The notes: a model not told the origin generated them from the sequence alone. Shown: positions 18,298 through 26,814, counted from the first letter of the stretch. The stretch is DNA of 47,598 nucleotides from Lachnospiraceae bacterium (GCA_030527685.1 JAUNAG010000004.1:1-47598), one strand, 5' to 3'. Made by a program: numbers and translations.

Positions 18298-19572
18298 TTA
18301 TTTATTCTCTACAAAATTTGCCAGCAGATATTCTTCTGCTTCCGGAGACCACAGACCCTTGTGTGCATCCACGATATCGGCAAGTGCAGTATATCTTGCA
18401 TCTCCGGTCTCTTCACCCTTCGCACGAAGATCTGTAAGTGCGATCAGCGGCATCTCCAGGTGTGTATAAATCAGCTTCTTGCCTCCCGGAATCTTCGGCA
18501 GATTCAGTGTGGTTTCAGCTGCGGAATCCAGGCCGCCGATATGTGTAACCATAACAGCCGGATTAATTCTCTTAGCTGCTGTCAGCTCAAGTGATTCAAT
18601 CATGTCTGCAGTATTGCCGCCTGTCGTTCCCATGACATGTGTTGAATTATAATGCACATCATAGAAATTCATCTTTGCGCTGAAATTCTTGTCTGTCGGG
18701 CCGGCAAAGAAATTCAGGCAGCCGTCTCTTCCGAGAATGGCACTGCTCTGTTCAACGACTGCTGCAACAGGTGCATAGCACAGTACATCATCAAAGCCTG
18801 CTCCGTCTGTCATATCACGAAGGTAAGCAACCGGATCCTCCATATTTCCTGTATTTACAAAATACAGATCGATTCCGGTCTCTTCCTTTACTTCCTTCGG
18901 CGGGAAGAGCTCTTCTGCTCTGTCAAGACGCTCCTGGTTAATATCCGTTACAACAACCATGCCCGGAGTCACATCTCTGTGAAGCGCATAAGTAAGAGCT
19001 CCGAGGCCCATCGGACCTGCGCCCGCCATAATTGCAAGCTTTCCGCCCTTACGGATTCCCATCTCATGCTTATACACACCCATCTGTGTGTGATAAGCGG
19101 CATTCAAAGCACCGATGCTGCAGGAAAGCGGCTCTGCAAGAGATGCTTCGTAATATGCTCTTCCCTTATACTCCAGAAGGCATCCCAACTCCATAACCTC
19201 AGCAGGAATAATGCAATATGTTGCATCACCGCCGAAGAATTCATAGGAGTAGCCCGGTGACCACATAGTTCCCTTATAGTTCAGAGCCGGCTGCAGAGTG
19301 AACTTCATACCCGGTTTAAACTGATCAGCATGCTGTTTGCCGACCTTTACAATATCACCTGCAAACTCATGGCCCATGATAGCCGGATGATCGGCAACAT
19401 CGTCATGTACACGCTTATGCTCCGTTCCGAGAATAGCGCATTTATAAGTAGACATGCAGATTGAATCGGAAACAACCTTTACAAGAATTTCATCATCCTT
19501 GATTTCCGGAAGTTCGAATTCCTCCAGTCTAAGATCGTTTGCAGCATGAAGTCTGACACCCTTTGCTTTCAT
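18298..19572 (-). CDS. zinc-dependent medium-chain dehydrogenase, sorbose-1-phosphate reductase-like
   Basis: 424 residues, longer than the usual ~350 of sorbitol dehydrogenases. Catalytic zinc ligands are visible in DSICMSTYK (Cys39) and PAIMGHEFAGD (His68-Glu69). The NAD(P)-binding loop is AGAGPMGLGAL near residue 187. The length and N-terminal pattern recall SorE-type L-sorbose-1-phosphate reductases, but I cannot confirm that over other polyol-phosphate dehydrogenases. It is the first gene of an operon with a DeoR regulator and a mannitol-family PTS, so the expected role is oxidising or reducing the phosphorylated sugar that the PTS delivers. Confidence 0.85.
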   Translation of the reverse strand: MKAKGVRLHAANDLRLEEFELPEIKDDEILVKVVSDSICMSTYKCAILGTEHKRVHDDVADHPAIMGHEFAGDIVKVGKQHADQFKPGMKFTLQPALNYKGTMWSPGYSYEFFGGDATYCIIPAEVMELGCLLEYKGRAYYEASLAEPLSCSIGALNAAYHTQMGVYKHEMGIRKGGKLAIMAGAGPMGLGALTYALHRDVTPGMVVVTDINQERLDRAEELFPPKEVKEETGIDLYFVNTGNMEDPVAYLRDMTDGAGFDDVLCYAPVAAVVEQSSAILGRDGCLNFFAGPTDKNFSAKMNFYDVHYNSTHVMGTTGGNTADMIESLELTAAKRINPAVMVTHIGGLDSAAETTLNLPKIPGGKKLIYTHLEMPLIALTDLRAKGEETGDARYTALADIVDAHKGLWSPEAEEYLLANFVENK

Positions 19573-19638
19573 TTCAAAAACTCCCTTCTGAAATATCTAT
19601 TAATTTTCGCCTCTGTTACGCTTGTGCATTGTTGTTTT

Positions 19639-19687
19639 AACTGTTGAATGAAGTATAACACTTTCGTTTCAAAAGTGTCAACTGTTG
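19639..19687 (-). promoter_or_regulatory. promoter and likely DeoR operators of the sugar PTS operon
   Basis: On the minus strand TTGACA (19676-19681) and TATACT (19652-19657) are 18 bases apart. The spacer carries a perfect inverted repeat ACACTTT/AAAGTGT (19658-19664 and 19672-19678). An 8-base direct repeat, AACTGTTG on the plus strand, occurs at 19639-19646 and 19680-19687, bracketing the promoter about four helical turns apart. Both are suitable binding sites for the DeoR-type repressor of this operon. Confidence 0.75.
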
Positions 19688-19731
19688 TTTTGATAAAAAA
19701 TCGCAAGTGATAACTGTCTACAATGACGTAA

Positions 19732-19759
19732 AGCAGCTCCCCTGAACACGGGAGCTGCT
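19732..19759. other. perfect 10-bp inverted repeat between tRNA-Glu and the sugar operon
   Basis: AGCAGCTCCC and GGGAGCTGCT flank an 8-base loop. No U run follows on either strand, so it is not a standard terminator. It lies between the tRNA terminator and the sugar-operon promoter and may act as a backup transcription barrier. Confidence 0.5.
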
Positions 19760-19810
19760 CTGCAGAATTTCCTGTAATACTCACTTTGTTTAACAGGAAC
19801 GAAGTTTCCT

Positions 19811-19853
19811 GCCAAACAAAAAATGCACCGCTATCAATCTGATAGCGATGCAT
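19811..19853 (-). terminator. terminator of the downstream tRNA-Glu copy
   Basis: On the minus strand ATGCATCGCTATC pairs with GATAGCGGTGCAT around a 5-base loop and is followed by TTTTTTG. It begins five bases after the tRNA 3' end. A diverged copy of the same terminator follows the other tRNA-Glu gene. Confidence 0.92.
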
Positions 19854-19857
19854 TTCG

Positions 19858-19929
19858 TAGCCGGTAAGGGAATCGAACCCTTGTTTCCGCCGTGAGAGGG
19901 CGGCGTCTTAACCGCTTGACCAACCGGCC
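19858..19929 (-). tRNA. tRNA-Glu (anticodon CTC), copy 1
   Basis: 72 bases forming a full cloverleaf: acceptor GGCCGGT/ACCGGCT, a D arm GTC-AAGCGGTTAA-GAC, anticodon stem CCGCC/GGCGG around CTCTCAC (anticodon CTC, reads GAG), and a T arm AAGGG-TTCGATT-CCCTT. CCA is not encoded. It is identical to the copy at 20141-20212. The isoacceptor with anticodon TTC must be elsewhere. Confidence 0.96.
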
Positions 19930-19938
19930 ATGGACTAG

Positions 19939-19967
19939 ATAATAACAGGTATCCTTTAAAAATGCAA
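19939..19967 (-). promoter_or_regulatory. promoter of tRNA-Glu copy 1
   Basis: Minus-strand TTGCAT (19962-19967), 17-base spacer, TATTAT (19939-19944), ending nine bases before the tRNA 5' end. The same layout, with partly conserved spacer GGATACCTG, precedes copy 2. Confidence 0.85.
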
Positions 19968-20101
19968 GCCTCAATTTCATCTTTTTCAAATTTCTTTGAA
20001 AAAGCCACCTGCACTATATACCGTTTCGGAAGAACTTCTTCAATTGCCTTTTCTGCGGAATACTTTTATGTCATGAAAATCTGTCATATTCTTTTACTAC
20101 G

Positions 20102-20137
20102 AAAAAAGCACCACTATCTGTCTGATAGCGATGCTTT
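20102..20137 (-). terminator. terminator of tRNA-Glu copy 2
   Basis: Minus-strand stem AGCATCGCTATC/GATAGTGGTGCT around a 5-base loop with two wobble or mismatch positions, followed by TTTTTTC. It separates the two tRNA units, so each is transcribed on its own. Confidence 0.88.
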
Positions 20138-20140
20138 TCG

Positions 20141-20212
20141 TAGCCGGTAAGGGAATCGAACCCTTGTTTCCGCCGTGAGAGGGCGGCGTCTTAACCGCTT
20201 GACCAACCGGCC
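20141..20212 (-). tRNA. tRNA-Glu (anticodon CTC), copy 2
   Basis: Identical to the tRNA at 19858-19929, 283 bases away, with the same cloverleaf and CTC anticodon. Promoter, gene and terminator have all been duplicated together, while the spacers between them have diverged, which suggests an old tandem duplication with the tRNA held identical by selection or gene conversion. Confidence 0.96.
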
Positions 20213-20221
20213 ATGGACAAG

Positions 20222-20250
20222 ATAATAGCAGGTATCCTTCCGGAATGCAA
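20222..20250 (-). promoter_or_regulatory. promoter of tRNA-Glu copy 2
   Basis: Minus-strand TTGCAT (20245-20250), 17-base spacer, TATTAT (20222-20227), as for copy 1. Confidence 0.85.
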
Positions 20251-20332
20251 GCATTTTTTGAAAAAACTCCGAAAATTTTTCCAAACGTGCATATTTCCTG
20301 CTATTATCCAGTTCCTTTCATCTCCTGAGAAC

Positions 20333-21949
20333 TTATTCGCTCTCGATCGGTGTGATTCTGTACTTATTGAAGTAAGTCTCGACGTCCTTGATTCCAAGTA
20401 CATCGAATGCCTTCGCGTAGGTACCGTGTGAATTGCCGTCCGGTGTCATTGCCTGATACATGGCAAAGCCATCGAGCGGTACACGTCCTGTTCTCATGTA
20501 GTCCGATCCGAACTCTGTCCAGCCGATGTGGCCGTCTACATTACAGTAGATGACATAGCCCTGACTCTTGAAATACTGGAACTTCTCGTTGTCGGCTGTA
20601 TATCCGCCGACTGTTCCGATATCGCCGCCGAACGCAAAGATAATGGTATCGATGTCTCCGACAATATTATGATTGACGGTCATCCATCTCTCATTATCGC
20701 TCTTGAGCTGATCCACATTGTGTGTCGAAGCGTTCCAGTGTGCGTATGTATGGCTTGCGAACTTCCAGCCGTTTGCCTTCATCGCGTCTGCAATCGCTGT
20801 GGCATCCGCTACATCCTGATCCCAGTCAAAGTCCGGATGATCCTGCAGCCATTCGATCTGATCCTTATCGAGGTGCGGATCATTAATGTCCTTATAATAG
20901 TTATTGGTACGATAGCCGAAAACGCCGTTATAGCCTGTCAGTGCAACCGTAGCCTTGTTTCCGTGATAGGAGAAATCCGGATGCTCTTTTACGAATGTAT
21001 CAAGGCGGGGAACCATATCATAATCGCCGATCAGTGTCTCCCCGTTTTCGTTGATGTATTCGCACTTGACGGCTCCGTTTTCATCGAGAACCATCTTTGT
21101 CGCATAGCCCTGTGTACCGATACCGTATGTATGGTAATAGCTGAGGTCGTCCTCAGACATGACAAGTGCTTTCTTTCCCGGCGGAAGCATCAGGGATGTG
21201 TTTTTCGAAACCGAAACAGATCCATCCGAATTCTTCGTCTTGATACACATGTCATCCAGCGAAATCAGTACATAGCCTGCCTCGTACATGTCTTCCACCA
21301 TGTTGTCAAACTCAACAGTTGAAGTCATGGCAGCATTGTTTCTTGTCGCTCTGTCCTGACCGACGATGCTTGCCTGGAAGCCGCGGTCATCGTTCAGAAG
21401 GGTGTGGAAGAAGACATGCGGGATAGTATCTACATTTACAGCCGTGCAGGTTGCCTTAATATCTGTATAATTCTTGACTGCTGCTGTCAGGTCCTCATCA
21501 TTCTGATAATCGGTAATGTGCTGAATAGCAGCAATCGCTCTGTCATAATCATACTGTGTTGCAAAATAGGAAGCAGAAGCGAGAGCCTGCTCCTTTGTAG
21601 CCGGCGTGTCAGTTACTGCAGAAGTATCCACTGCCGCAGTCGTTCCGGCACCGGCCGTCTCTGCATCCGAAGAAGTTGAAAGAACTGCCCCGCTCTGTGT
21701 CTCTTCATCGGGAGACGCCGCTGTGGAAACTGCCGCCGTACTTTCTGTGCTCGGCGTTTCTTTTATGGTGCTGCTTCTTTTTCTCAGGCTCGCAACGATC
21801 AGAAGAACAACTACCAGAATTGCCATCAGCAGAGCAAATACAATTCCCTTCAGAAGCAGTGCCTTTTTGCGAGCCCGCATTCTCTGCTCCTGCCGCTCTC
21901 TTCTCAGTCTTGCCCGTTCCTGTCGTTCCTCATCATAACGATCACTCAT
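20333..21949 (-). CDS. membrane-anchored polysaccharide deacetylase (NodB-like) protein
   Basis: 538 residues. A highly charged Arg/Glu-rich cytoplasmic start (to ~30) precedes one membrane segment (about 32-53), a Ser/Thr/Ala-rich linker (about 55-120) and the extracellular domain. The NodB metal site is recognisable: SEDDLSYYH supplies the Asp pair and FASHTYAHWN the two histidines; FAFGGDIG lies further on. Such enzymes remove acetyl groups from peptidoglycan or other surface polysaccharides. It is longer than a bare NodB domain (~200). It stands alone between the fba terminator and the tRNA-Glu unit. The substrate is not readable from the sequence. Confidence 0.9.
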   Translation of the reverse strand: MSDRYDEERQERARLRRERQEQRMRARKKALLLKGIVFALLMAILVVVLLIVASLRKRSSTIKETPSTESTAAVSTAASPDEETQSGAVLSTSSDAETAGAGTTAAVDTSAVTDTPATKEQALASASYFATQYDYDRAIAAIQHITDYQNDEDLTAAVKNYTDIKATCTAVNVDTIPHVFFHTLLNDDRGFQASIVGQDRATRNNAAMTSTVEFDNMVEDMYEAGYVLISLDDMCIKTKNSDGSVSVSKNTSLMLPPGKKALVMSEDDLSYYHTYGIGTQGYATKMVLDENGAVKCEYINENGETLIGDYDMVPRLDTFVKEHPDFSYHGNKATVALTGYNGVFGYRTNNYYKDINDPHLDKDQIEWLQDHPDFDWDQDVADATAIADAMKANGWKFASHTYAHWNASTHNVDQLKSDNERWMTVNHNIVGDIDTIIFAFGGDIGTVGGYTADNEKFQYFKSQGYVIYCNVDGHIGWTEFGSDYMRTGRVPLDGFAMYQAMTPDGNSHGTYAKAFDVLGIKDVETYFNKYRITPIESE

Positions 21950-21979
21950 GTCGAGTACACTCTCCGGTCATAATTATTG

Positions 21980-22020
21980 AAAACCGGCCATGTCTGCCTG
22001 CGCAGACATGGTCGGTTTTT
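21980..22020 (-). terminator. terminator of fba
   Basis: AAAACCG-GC-CATGTCTGC and GCAGACATG-GT-CGGTTTTT form a long stem with a 4-base loop. On the minus strand it is followed by TTTTCAATAATT. It stands 36 bases beyond the fba stop and also has a T run on the plus side. Confidence 0.88.
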
Positions 22021-22056
22021 GTCATCATTACATTATTTCTCGATAAAGACAGCTGA

Positions 22057-22995
22057 TCACATCTTGCCTGCGCTGCCGAGAACGTCTGTGATCTTGTGCA
22101 TAACGATCTTCTTAACGTTCTCACGGGAAACCTTCAGATAGCCGCGCGGATCGAAGAGGTCCGGCTTAGCATCGAATGTCTCGCGGATGCCTGCTGTGAA
22201 GCCCAGACGAAGGTCAGAGTCAACGTTGATCTTGCAGACTGCAGAACGAGCTGCCTGGCGAAGCTGCTCTTCCGGAACGCCGATAGCATCAACAAGCTGG
22301 CCGCCGTGTGCGTTGATGATCTTGACATATTCCTGCGGAACAGAAGATGCACCGTGAAGAACGATCGGGAAGCCCGGGATGTTCTTTACGATCTCATCAA
22401 GGATGTCGAAACGAAGCTGCGGGTTTGTGCCCGGCTTGAACTTGTAAGCGCCGTGGGATGTTCCGATAGCGATTGCAAGAGAGTCAACGCCTGTACGGCT
22501 TACGAACTCTTCAACTTCTTCCGGACGTGTGTATGCGGAATCCTCTGCGGAAACCTGAACATCATCCTCGATACCAGCCAGAGCGCCAAGCTCAGCTTCT
22601 ACTACTACGCCGTGAGCATGAGCATACTCAACGACCTTCTTTGTGATTTCGATGTTCTCTTCGAACGGCTTGCTGGAAGCGTCGATCATGACAGATGTGA
22701 AGCCATTGTCGATGCAGGACTTGCAGGTCTCGAAATCCGGGCCGTGATCCAGATGCATAACGATGTCGATATCCGGGCACTCAATAACAGCTGCTTCAAC
22801 CAGCTTCTTGAGGTAGGAGGGGTTCGCATACTTGCGGGCACCTGCGGATGCCTGCAGAATGACCGGGCTTCTGAGCTCAGCAGCTGCCTCGGTGATACCC
22901 TGAACGATCTCCATATTATTGACATTGAATGCGCCGATAGCGTAGCCACCCTCATAAGCCTTCGCAAACATATCTTTGGTTGTTACTAAAGCCAT
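22057..22995 (-). CDS. fba: class II fructose-bisphosphate aldolase
   Basis: 312 residues. The metal-dependent class II aldolase splits fructose 1,6-bisphosphate into glyceraldehyde 3-phosphate and dihydroxyacetone phosphate. Visible motifs: GAFNVNNMEIVQGI, the zinc-site MHLDHGPDFETC, VEAELGALAG, AIAIGTSHGAYK and LHGASSVP. The start has AAGGAGGAATTG before the ATG. A strong promoter lies at 23054-23082, overlapping the end of the phosphohexomutase gene. A short CCCTT/AAGGG hairpin (23025-23038) sits in the leader and may end part of the upstream transcript. Confidence 0.97.
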   Translation of the reverse strand: MALVTTKDMFAKAYEGGYAIGAFNVNNMEIVQGITEAAAELRSPVILQASAGARKYANPSYLKKLVEAAVIECPDIDIVMHLDHGPDFETCKSCIDNGFTSVMIDASSKPFEENIEITKKVVEYAHAHGVVVEAELGALAGIEDDVQVSAEDSAYTRPEEVEEFVSRTGVDSLAIAIGTSHGAYKFKPGTNPQLRFDILDEIVKNIPGFPIVLHGASSVPQEYVKIINAHGGQLVDAIGVPEEQLRQAARSAVCKINVDSDLRLGFTAGIRETFDAKPDLFDPRGYLKVSRENVKKIVMHKITDVLGSAGKM

Positions 22996-23053
22996 GTTAA
23001 CAATTCCTCCTTTTTATCAAAACGCCCTTAAAAAAGGGATCTTTATCGTTTCT

Positions 23054-23082
23054 ATTTTAGTACGAATCCACTAATGCGTCAA
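23054..23082 (-). promoter_or_regulatory. promoter of fba
   Basis: Minus-strand TTGACG (23077-23082), exactly 17 bases, TAAAAT (23054-23059). It is placed two bases past the stop of the preceding gene and about 60 bases before fba. Confidence 0.82.
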
Positions 23083-23083
23083 T

Positions 23084-24637
23084 TCAGAAATCACGATCCG
23101 GCTTCAGTACTGTTCTTTCTGCGAAAAACGGGTGAATACGTCCGAGAATCACCTCTACGCCGCCTTTATCCGAACTTTCCACATTCATCGGCATCACCGG
23201 ATCATGCAGAGACAAGCGCAGCAGCATCCAGCCCTTTACCTCCGGATCGTCGAAGGACACGCGGATACCCTCATAGTTCGGCTCTACAATATGGAAGTCT
23301 TCCCTCTTTTCAGCAAATGTCCGGAATTCATCCAGCACCTGCAGACCCGCTTCGCGGAAATTGTCTGTCTGAATCTTCATGCGGATCTCAGCAGCTTCTG
23401 CAGGAGTCTTCAGTCCTTCGATCAGGGACTCGATTCTTTTTCCTTCTTTTCTGAGCTGAGCCATCTTACAGATGATGCGAACCGAAATATAGGCACCGTC
23501 ATCCGAGAAATAATTTTCTCTGAATGCACCGTGTCCGGATGTCTCAATCGCAAGCTCGCACTCCTCACCTGCCGCATTGAGTTCGATTCCCTTGTTGATG
23601 ACATTCTTATAGCCTCTCTTGAACCGAAGATGCTTCAGACCTGCCTCTTCTGTAAGGAACACTGCAAGTTCATCGGAGGTCACGGAATCTGTTACAACGG
23701 TAGATCCCGGATGCTTCTCCGCTACAATCACCGCAAGGAGTGCAATCAGTGCATTTCTGTTTACTTCCGTTCCGTCCGAGAAGACAACAGCCGCTCTGTC
23801 TCCGTCGCAGTCAAAGATTACGCCGAGATCAGCTCCTGCGGAGATCGTCGCCTGTCTGGCAGCTGCCATTGCCTCTGCATTTTCCGGATTCGGAACATGA
23901 TTCGGAAAGCTGCCGTCCGGTTCAAGAAATACACTTCCTGTTGTATCGGCTCCCAGCGGCTCCAGAATATCCGTTGTAAAGAAGCCCGACGCACCATTTC
24001 CCGCATCAACGGTAATATGCAGTCCTTTAAGCGGATGCTCATAGTCATCTGCCTGTACTTCTCTGCAGATGATTTCCTTCATATGTGCGGCGTAAGCTGC
24101 CTTCATATCAAATACTGTGACATGCTCTGCTTCCGGGAGCTTCTCCGCAATCAGCAGTTCCTCTTCATCCAGTCTGCCGTTCTTTTCGGCAAGTACCGCT
24201 GCCGCTTCCAGAATCTCCGCAAGTTCTTTTCCTTCCAGTGCACCGTCACGTGTGAAAAACTTCATTCCGTTGCGGTTGAACGGCAGATGACTTGCAGTCA
24301 GCATGATTGCGCCGTCAAAGCTGCTCTCCGGCAGTACGGTTGACTGAAACATTGCCGGTGTTGTAATCAGACCGCAGTCATACACCTGTGCCGCAGCAAG
24401 ACCGCGAATTGCAGCTGCCTTCATCTCCGGGGCGGTAATACGGCTGTCGTGACCGACACCTACTCTGATCGCTCCGACCGCCTTCCCGTATCTGGCAGCC
24501 AGAAAGTCTGCATACGCTGCAGCTATGAAAGAAACGATTCCCGGAGCCAGCGTTCTCTTCTCATCTCCGGCAGCCAGTGCTGCACCTCTGACATCATTGC
24601 CGTTCTTTACTCGCAGAAACAGATCCCTGTATTCCAT
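23084..24637 (-). CDS. phosphomannomutase/phosphoglucomutase (alpha-D-phosphohexomutase)
   Basis: 517 residues from the chosen ATG at 24637 (MEYRDLFLRVKNGNDVRG); the ORF continues upstream to 24736 but those residues look non-coding and overlap the promoter. The phosphoserine loop is TASHLPFNRNG (Ser116), the metal-binding loop FDCDGDRAAVVF, and the sugar-binding loop IETSGHGAF. It interconverts hexose 1- and 6-phosphates for nucleotide-sugar supply. The TASHLP (rather than TASHNP) loop is a variant seen in a subgroup; mannose versus glucose preference cannot be settled by eye. It precedes fba, fitting central sugar-phosphate metabolism. Confidence 0.9.
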   Translation of the reverse strand: MEYRDLFLRVKNGNDVRGAALAAGDEKRTLAPGIVSFIAAAYADFLAARYGKAVGAIRVGVGHDSRITAPEMKAAAIRGLAAAQVYDCGLITTPAMFQSTVLPESSFDGAIMLTASHLPFNRNGMKFFTRDGALEGKELAEILEAAAVLAEKNGRLDEEELLIAEKLPEAEHVTVFDMKAAYAAHMKEIICREVQADDYEHPLKGLHITVDAGNGASGFFTTDILEPLGADTTGSVFLEPDGSFPNHVPNPENAEAMAAARQATISAGADLGVIFDCDGDRAAVVFSDGTEVNRNALIALLAVIVAEKHPGSTVVTDSVTSDELAVFLTEEAGLKHLRFKRGYKNVINKGIELNAAGEECELAIETSGHGAFRENYFSDDGAYISVRIICKMAQLRKEGKRIESLIEGLKTPAEAAEIRMKIQTDNFREAGLQVLDEFRTFAEKREDFHIVEPNYEGIRVSFDDPEVKGWMLLRLSLHDPVMPMNVESSDKGGVEVILGRIHPFFAERTVLKPDRDF

Positions 24638-24696
24638 TCCAGTCCCTTTCTTTTCCCGGTATATGCGGGTTATATTCTCAGTGTTTATTCCCTCAG

Positions 24697-24725
24697 AGTA
24701 TAGCACGCCGCCTTCACATCGTCTA
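24697..24725 (-). promoter_or_regulatory. probable promoter of the phosphohexomutase gene
   Basis: Minus-strand TAGACG (24720-24725), 17 bases, TATACT (24697-24702), about 60 bases before the chosen start. This position supports the internal start at 24637. Confidence 0.55.
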
Positions 24726-24807
24726 TGATGCGGCATATTCCGCAGAAGACTTATTCAGGGCCATCGCGGATTTTTGCATCGGGAAAACAGTATGAATTTC
24801 CCGGGAC

Positions 24808-24840
24808 AAAAAAAGGACTGCCCTTTCGGACAGTCCTTTT
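24808..24840 (-). terminator. terminator of rpsB-tsf
   Basis: Minus-strand stem AAAGGACTGTCC/GGGCAGTCCTTT with a GAAA tetraloop, followed by TTTTG. It lies 16 bases after the tsf stop. Confidence 0.95.
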
Positions 24841-24855
24841 AATAAATGCACGATA

Positions 24856-25782
24856 TTACATCTGAGCAGCAACTTCTGCAGCGAAGTCTTCCTTCTTCTT
24901 CTCGATACCTTCGCCGGTCTCGAAACGAATGAAGCCCTTAACGTTAATCTTAGCGTTGTTCTGCTTAGCAACCTCAGCGATGTACTTAGCAACAGTCTGC
25001 TTGCCGTCTTCAGCCTTAACATAGACCTGATCCTGGAGGCAGATCTCAGCAAGCTCCTTGTTGATACGGCCCATAACCATGCCGTTCAGGATCTTGTCGT
25101 TTGCGTTCGGCTTCTCGTTTCTTGCAGCAGCAAGAAGGATTTCCTTCTCCTTCTCAAGGTACTCCTGAGAAACTTCTGCACGGGAGTTGTACTTCGGTCT
25201 CATAGCAGCAGCCTGCATAGCAACGTTCTTTGCCATCTCAGCGATTGCTTCGTTGCAGACATCTGTCTCAACGTCAACCAGAACAACGATCTTGCCGCCT
25301 GCATGTGTATAAGCCTGAATGAAGCCGTTCTCTTCCTTCATCTGAGCGAAACGACGGATCTTCAGGTTCTCGCTGATAACAGCAACCTGCTCAACGAGGA
25401 TTTCGCTGACGGACTTGGATGCATCTGCCTTCCACGGCTCAGCCATGAAAGCATCCAGATCAGCAGCACCTGTTGTCAGAGCCTGCTCTGCAACAGCGTG
25501 AACGAATGTCTGGAACTTCTCGTTCTTAGCAACGAAGTCTGTCTCGGAGTTAACTTCAACAACAGCAGCGGACTTGCCGTCTTCTGCTACGATGCCTTCG
25601 CAAAGACCTTCAGCAGCAACACGGTCAGCCTTCTTCTGAGCCTTCGCCATACCATTCTCGCGAAGGAAGTCCATTGCCTTCTCCATATCTCCTTCAGTCT
25701 TGGTCAGTGCCTTCTTGCAGTCCATCATGCCGGCACCGCTCATCTCACGGAGCTCCTTGACCATAGCAGCTGTAATAGCCAT
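24856..25782 (-). CDS. tsf: translation elongation factor Ts
   Basis: 308 residues, normal for the family. EF-Ts exchanges GDP for GTP on EF-Tu. The N-terminal UBA-like region (AAMVKELREMSGAGMMDCKKAL) and the following EKAMDFLRENGMAKAQKKADRVAAEG and SETDFVAKNEKF segments are diagnostic. AGGAGGAATAGAG precedes the ATG. It follows rpsB by 82 bases, with a stem-loop in the gap that may lower tsf expression relative to S2. Confidence 0.98.
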   Translation of the reverse strand: MAITAAMVKELREMSGAGMMDCKKALTKTEGDMEKAMDFLRENGMAKAQKKADRVAAEGLCEGIVAEDGKSAAVVEVNSETDFVAKNEKFQTFVHAVAEQALTTGAADLDAFMAEPWKADASKSVSEILVEQVAVISENLKIRRFAQMKEENGFIQAYTHAGGKIVVLVDVETDVCNEAIAEMAKNVAMQAAAMRPKYNSRAEVSQEYLEKEKEILLAAARNEKPNANDKILNGMVMGRINKELAEICLQDQVYVKAEDGKQTVAKYIAEVAKQNNAKINVKGFIRFETGEGIEKKKEDFAAEVAAQM

Positions 25783-25810
25783 CTCTATTCCTCCTGTTTA
25801 ATTCAATGAA

Positions 25811-25838
25811 TCACAGGTCCGTAATAACGAACCTGTGA
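25811..25838 (-). other. stem-loop in the rpsB-tsf gap
   Basis: TCACAGGT (25811-25818) and ACCTGTGA (25831-25838) are exact inverted repeats around 12 bases. No U run follows on the minus strand. By position it could be an RNA-processing or partial-termination site between rpsB and tsf. Confidence 0.6.
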
Positions 25839-25864
25839 ATACAGTTAATCAATAACAGTACTTA

Positions 25865-26611
25865 TCAAGCCTGCTCATCCGGATATGCTACGAAGCCTTC
25901 TGCCTGAGCAGCTTCCTCAGCATCCATCTGGCCCTGGTTTGCTTCAACAACAGCATCAGCCATCTTGGAAACAATCAGCTTAACGGCACGGATAGCATCA
26001 TCGTTGCCCGGAATGACATAGGAAAGTTCTTCCGGATCGCAGTTTGTATCGCAGATACCGATCAGCGGGATGTTCAGGTTGTGAGCTTCCTGGATGCAGA
26101 TTCTTTCCTTCTTCGGGTCAACAACGAAGATAGCGTCCGGAAGCTTCTTCATGTCGCGGATACCGCCAAGGTTCTTCTCCAGCTTGTCATGCTCTTTCTT
26201 GAGGTTTAAAACTTCCTTCTTCGGAAGAACATCAAATGTTCCGTCCTCAGCCATAGCCTCGATATCCTTCATTCTCTTGATACGGCTCTGGATTGTACGG
26301 AAGTTGGTCAGCATACCGCCGAGCCATCTCTCGTTAATATAGTACATACCGCAGCGGGAAGCTTCTGTACGGATAGCATCCTGTGCCTGCTTCTTTGTGC
26401 CGACGAAGAGGATCTTTCCGCCCTTTGCAGCGATGTCGCCGACAGCGTTGTAAGCATCGTCGATCATGCCGACAGTCTTCTGAAGGTCGATGATGTAGAT
26501 ACCGTTACGCTCTGTGTAGATGTACGGCTTCATCTTCGGGTTCCAACGTCTTGTCTGATGTCCGAAGTGTACGCCTGCTTCAAGCAGCTGCTTCATGGAA
26601 ATAACACTCAT
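25865..26611 (-). CDS. rpsB: 30S ribosomal protein S2
   Basis: 248 residues from the ATG at 26611, which follows AAGGAGAACCAAA; the ORF extends 12 codons further but without support. Diagnostic segments are [48 protein letters not shown], and [32 protein letters not shown]2 binds late to the 30S subunit head-body junction and is needed for S1 binding. First gene of the rpsB-tsf operon with a clear promoter at 26745-26774. The final ~15 residues are acidic and Ala-rich. Confidence 0.98.
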   Translation of the reverse strand: MSVISMKQLLEAGVHFGHQTRRWNPKMKPYIYTERNGIYIIDLQKTVGMIDDAYNAVGDIAAKGGKILFVGTKKQAQDAIRTEASRCGMYYINERWLGGMLTNFRTIQSRIKRMKDIEAMAEDGTFDVLPKKEVLNLKKEHDKLEKNLGGIRDMKKLPDAIFVVDPKKERICIQEAHNLNIPLIGICDTNCDPEELSYVIPGNDDAIRAVKLIVSKMADAVVEANQGQMDAEEAAQAEGFVAYPDEQA

Positions 26612-26744
26612 TTTGGTTCTCCTTTTTAAAATGGTTTTTTCTTCCATATGCTTCCATCCGGCAGACCTTCCTGTTTTCCTTCATTTCGAAAACAAATCGG
26701 GCACCATGTCGGAATCCACATATGTGCTTTTTCGCAACTTTTGT

Positions 26745-26774
26745 ATTTTAGCATGTACGGAAAAGGTGCGTCAA
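26745..26774 (-). promoter_or_regulatory. promoter of rpsB-tsf
   Basis: Minus-strand TTGACG (26769-26774), 18 bases, TAAAAT (26745-26750). The transcript would have a leader of about 125 bases before the S2 start, long enough for autogenous control by S2, though I cannot identify a defined S2 leader motif. Confidence 0.78.
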
Positions 26775-26814
26775 CACCTATTCCGCAACTATCTGCATCT
26801 TATTAATCTTATGC

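Noticed and set aside
19790..20014. Minus-strand 74-codon ORF over tRNA-Glu
   Set aside because: It covers a tRNA gene and its terminator and has no ribosome site.
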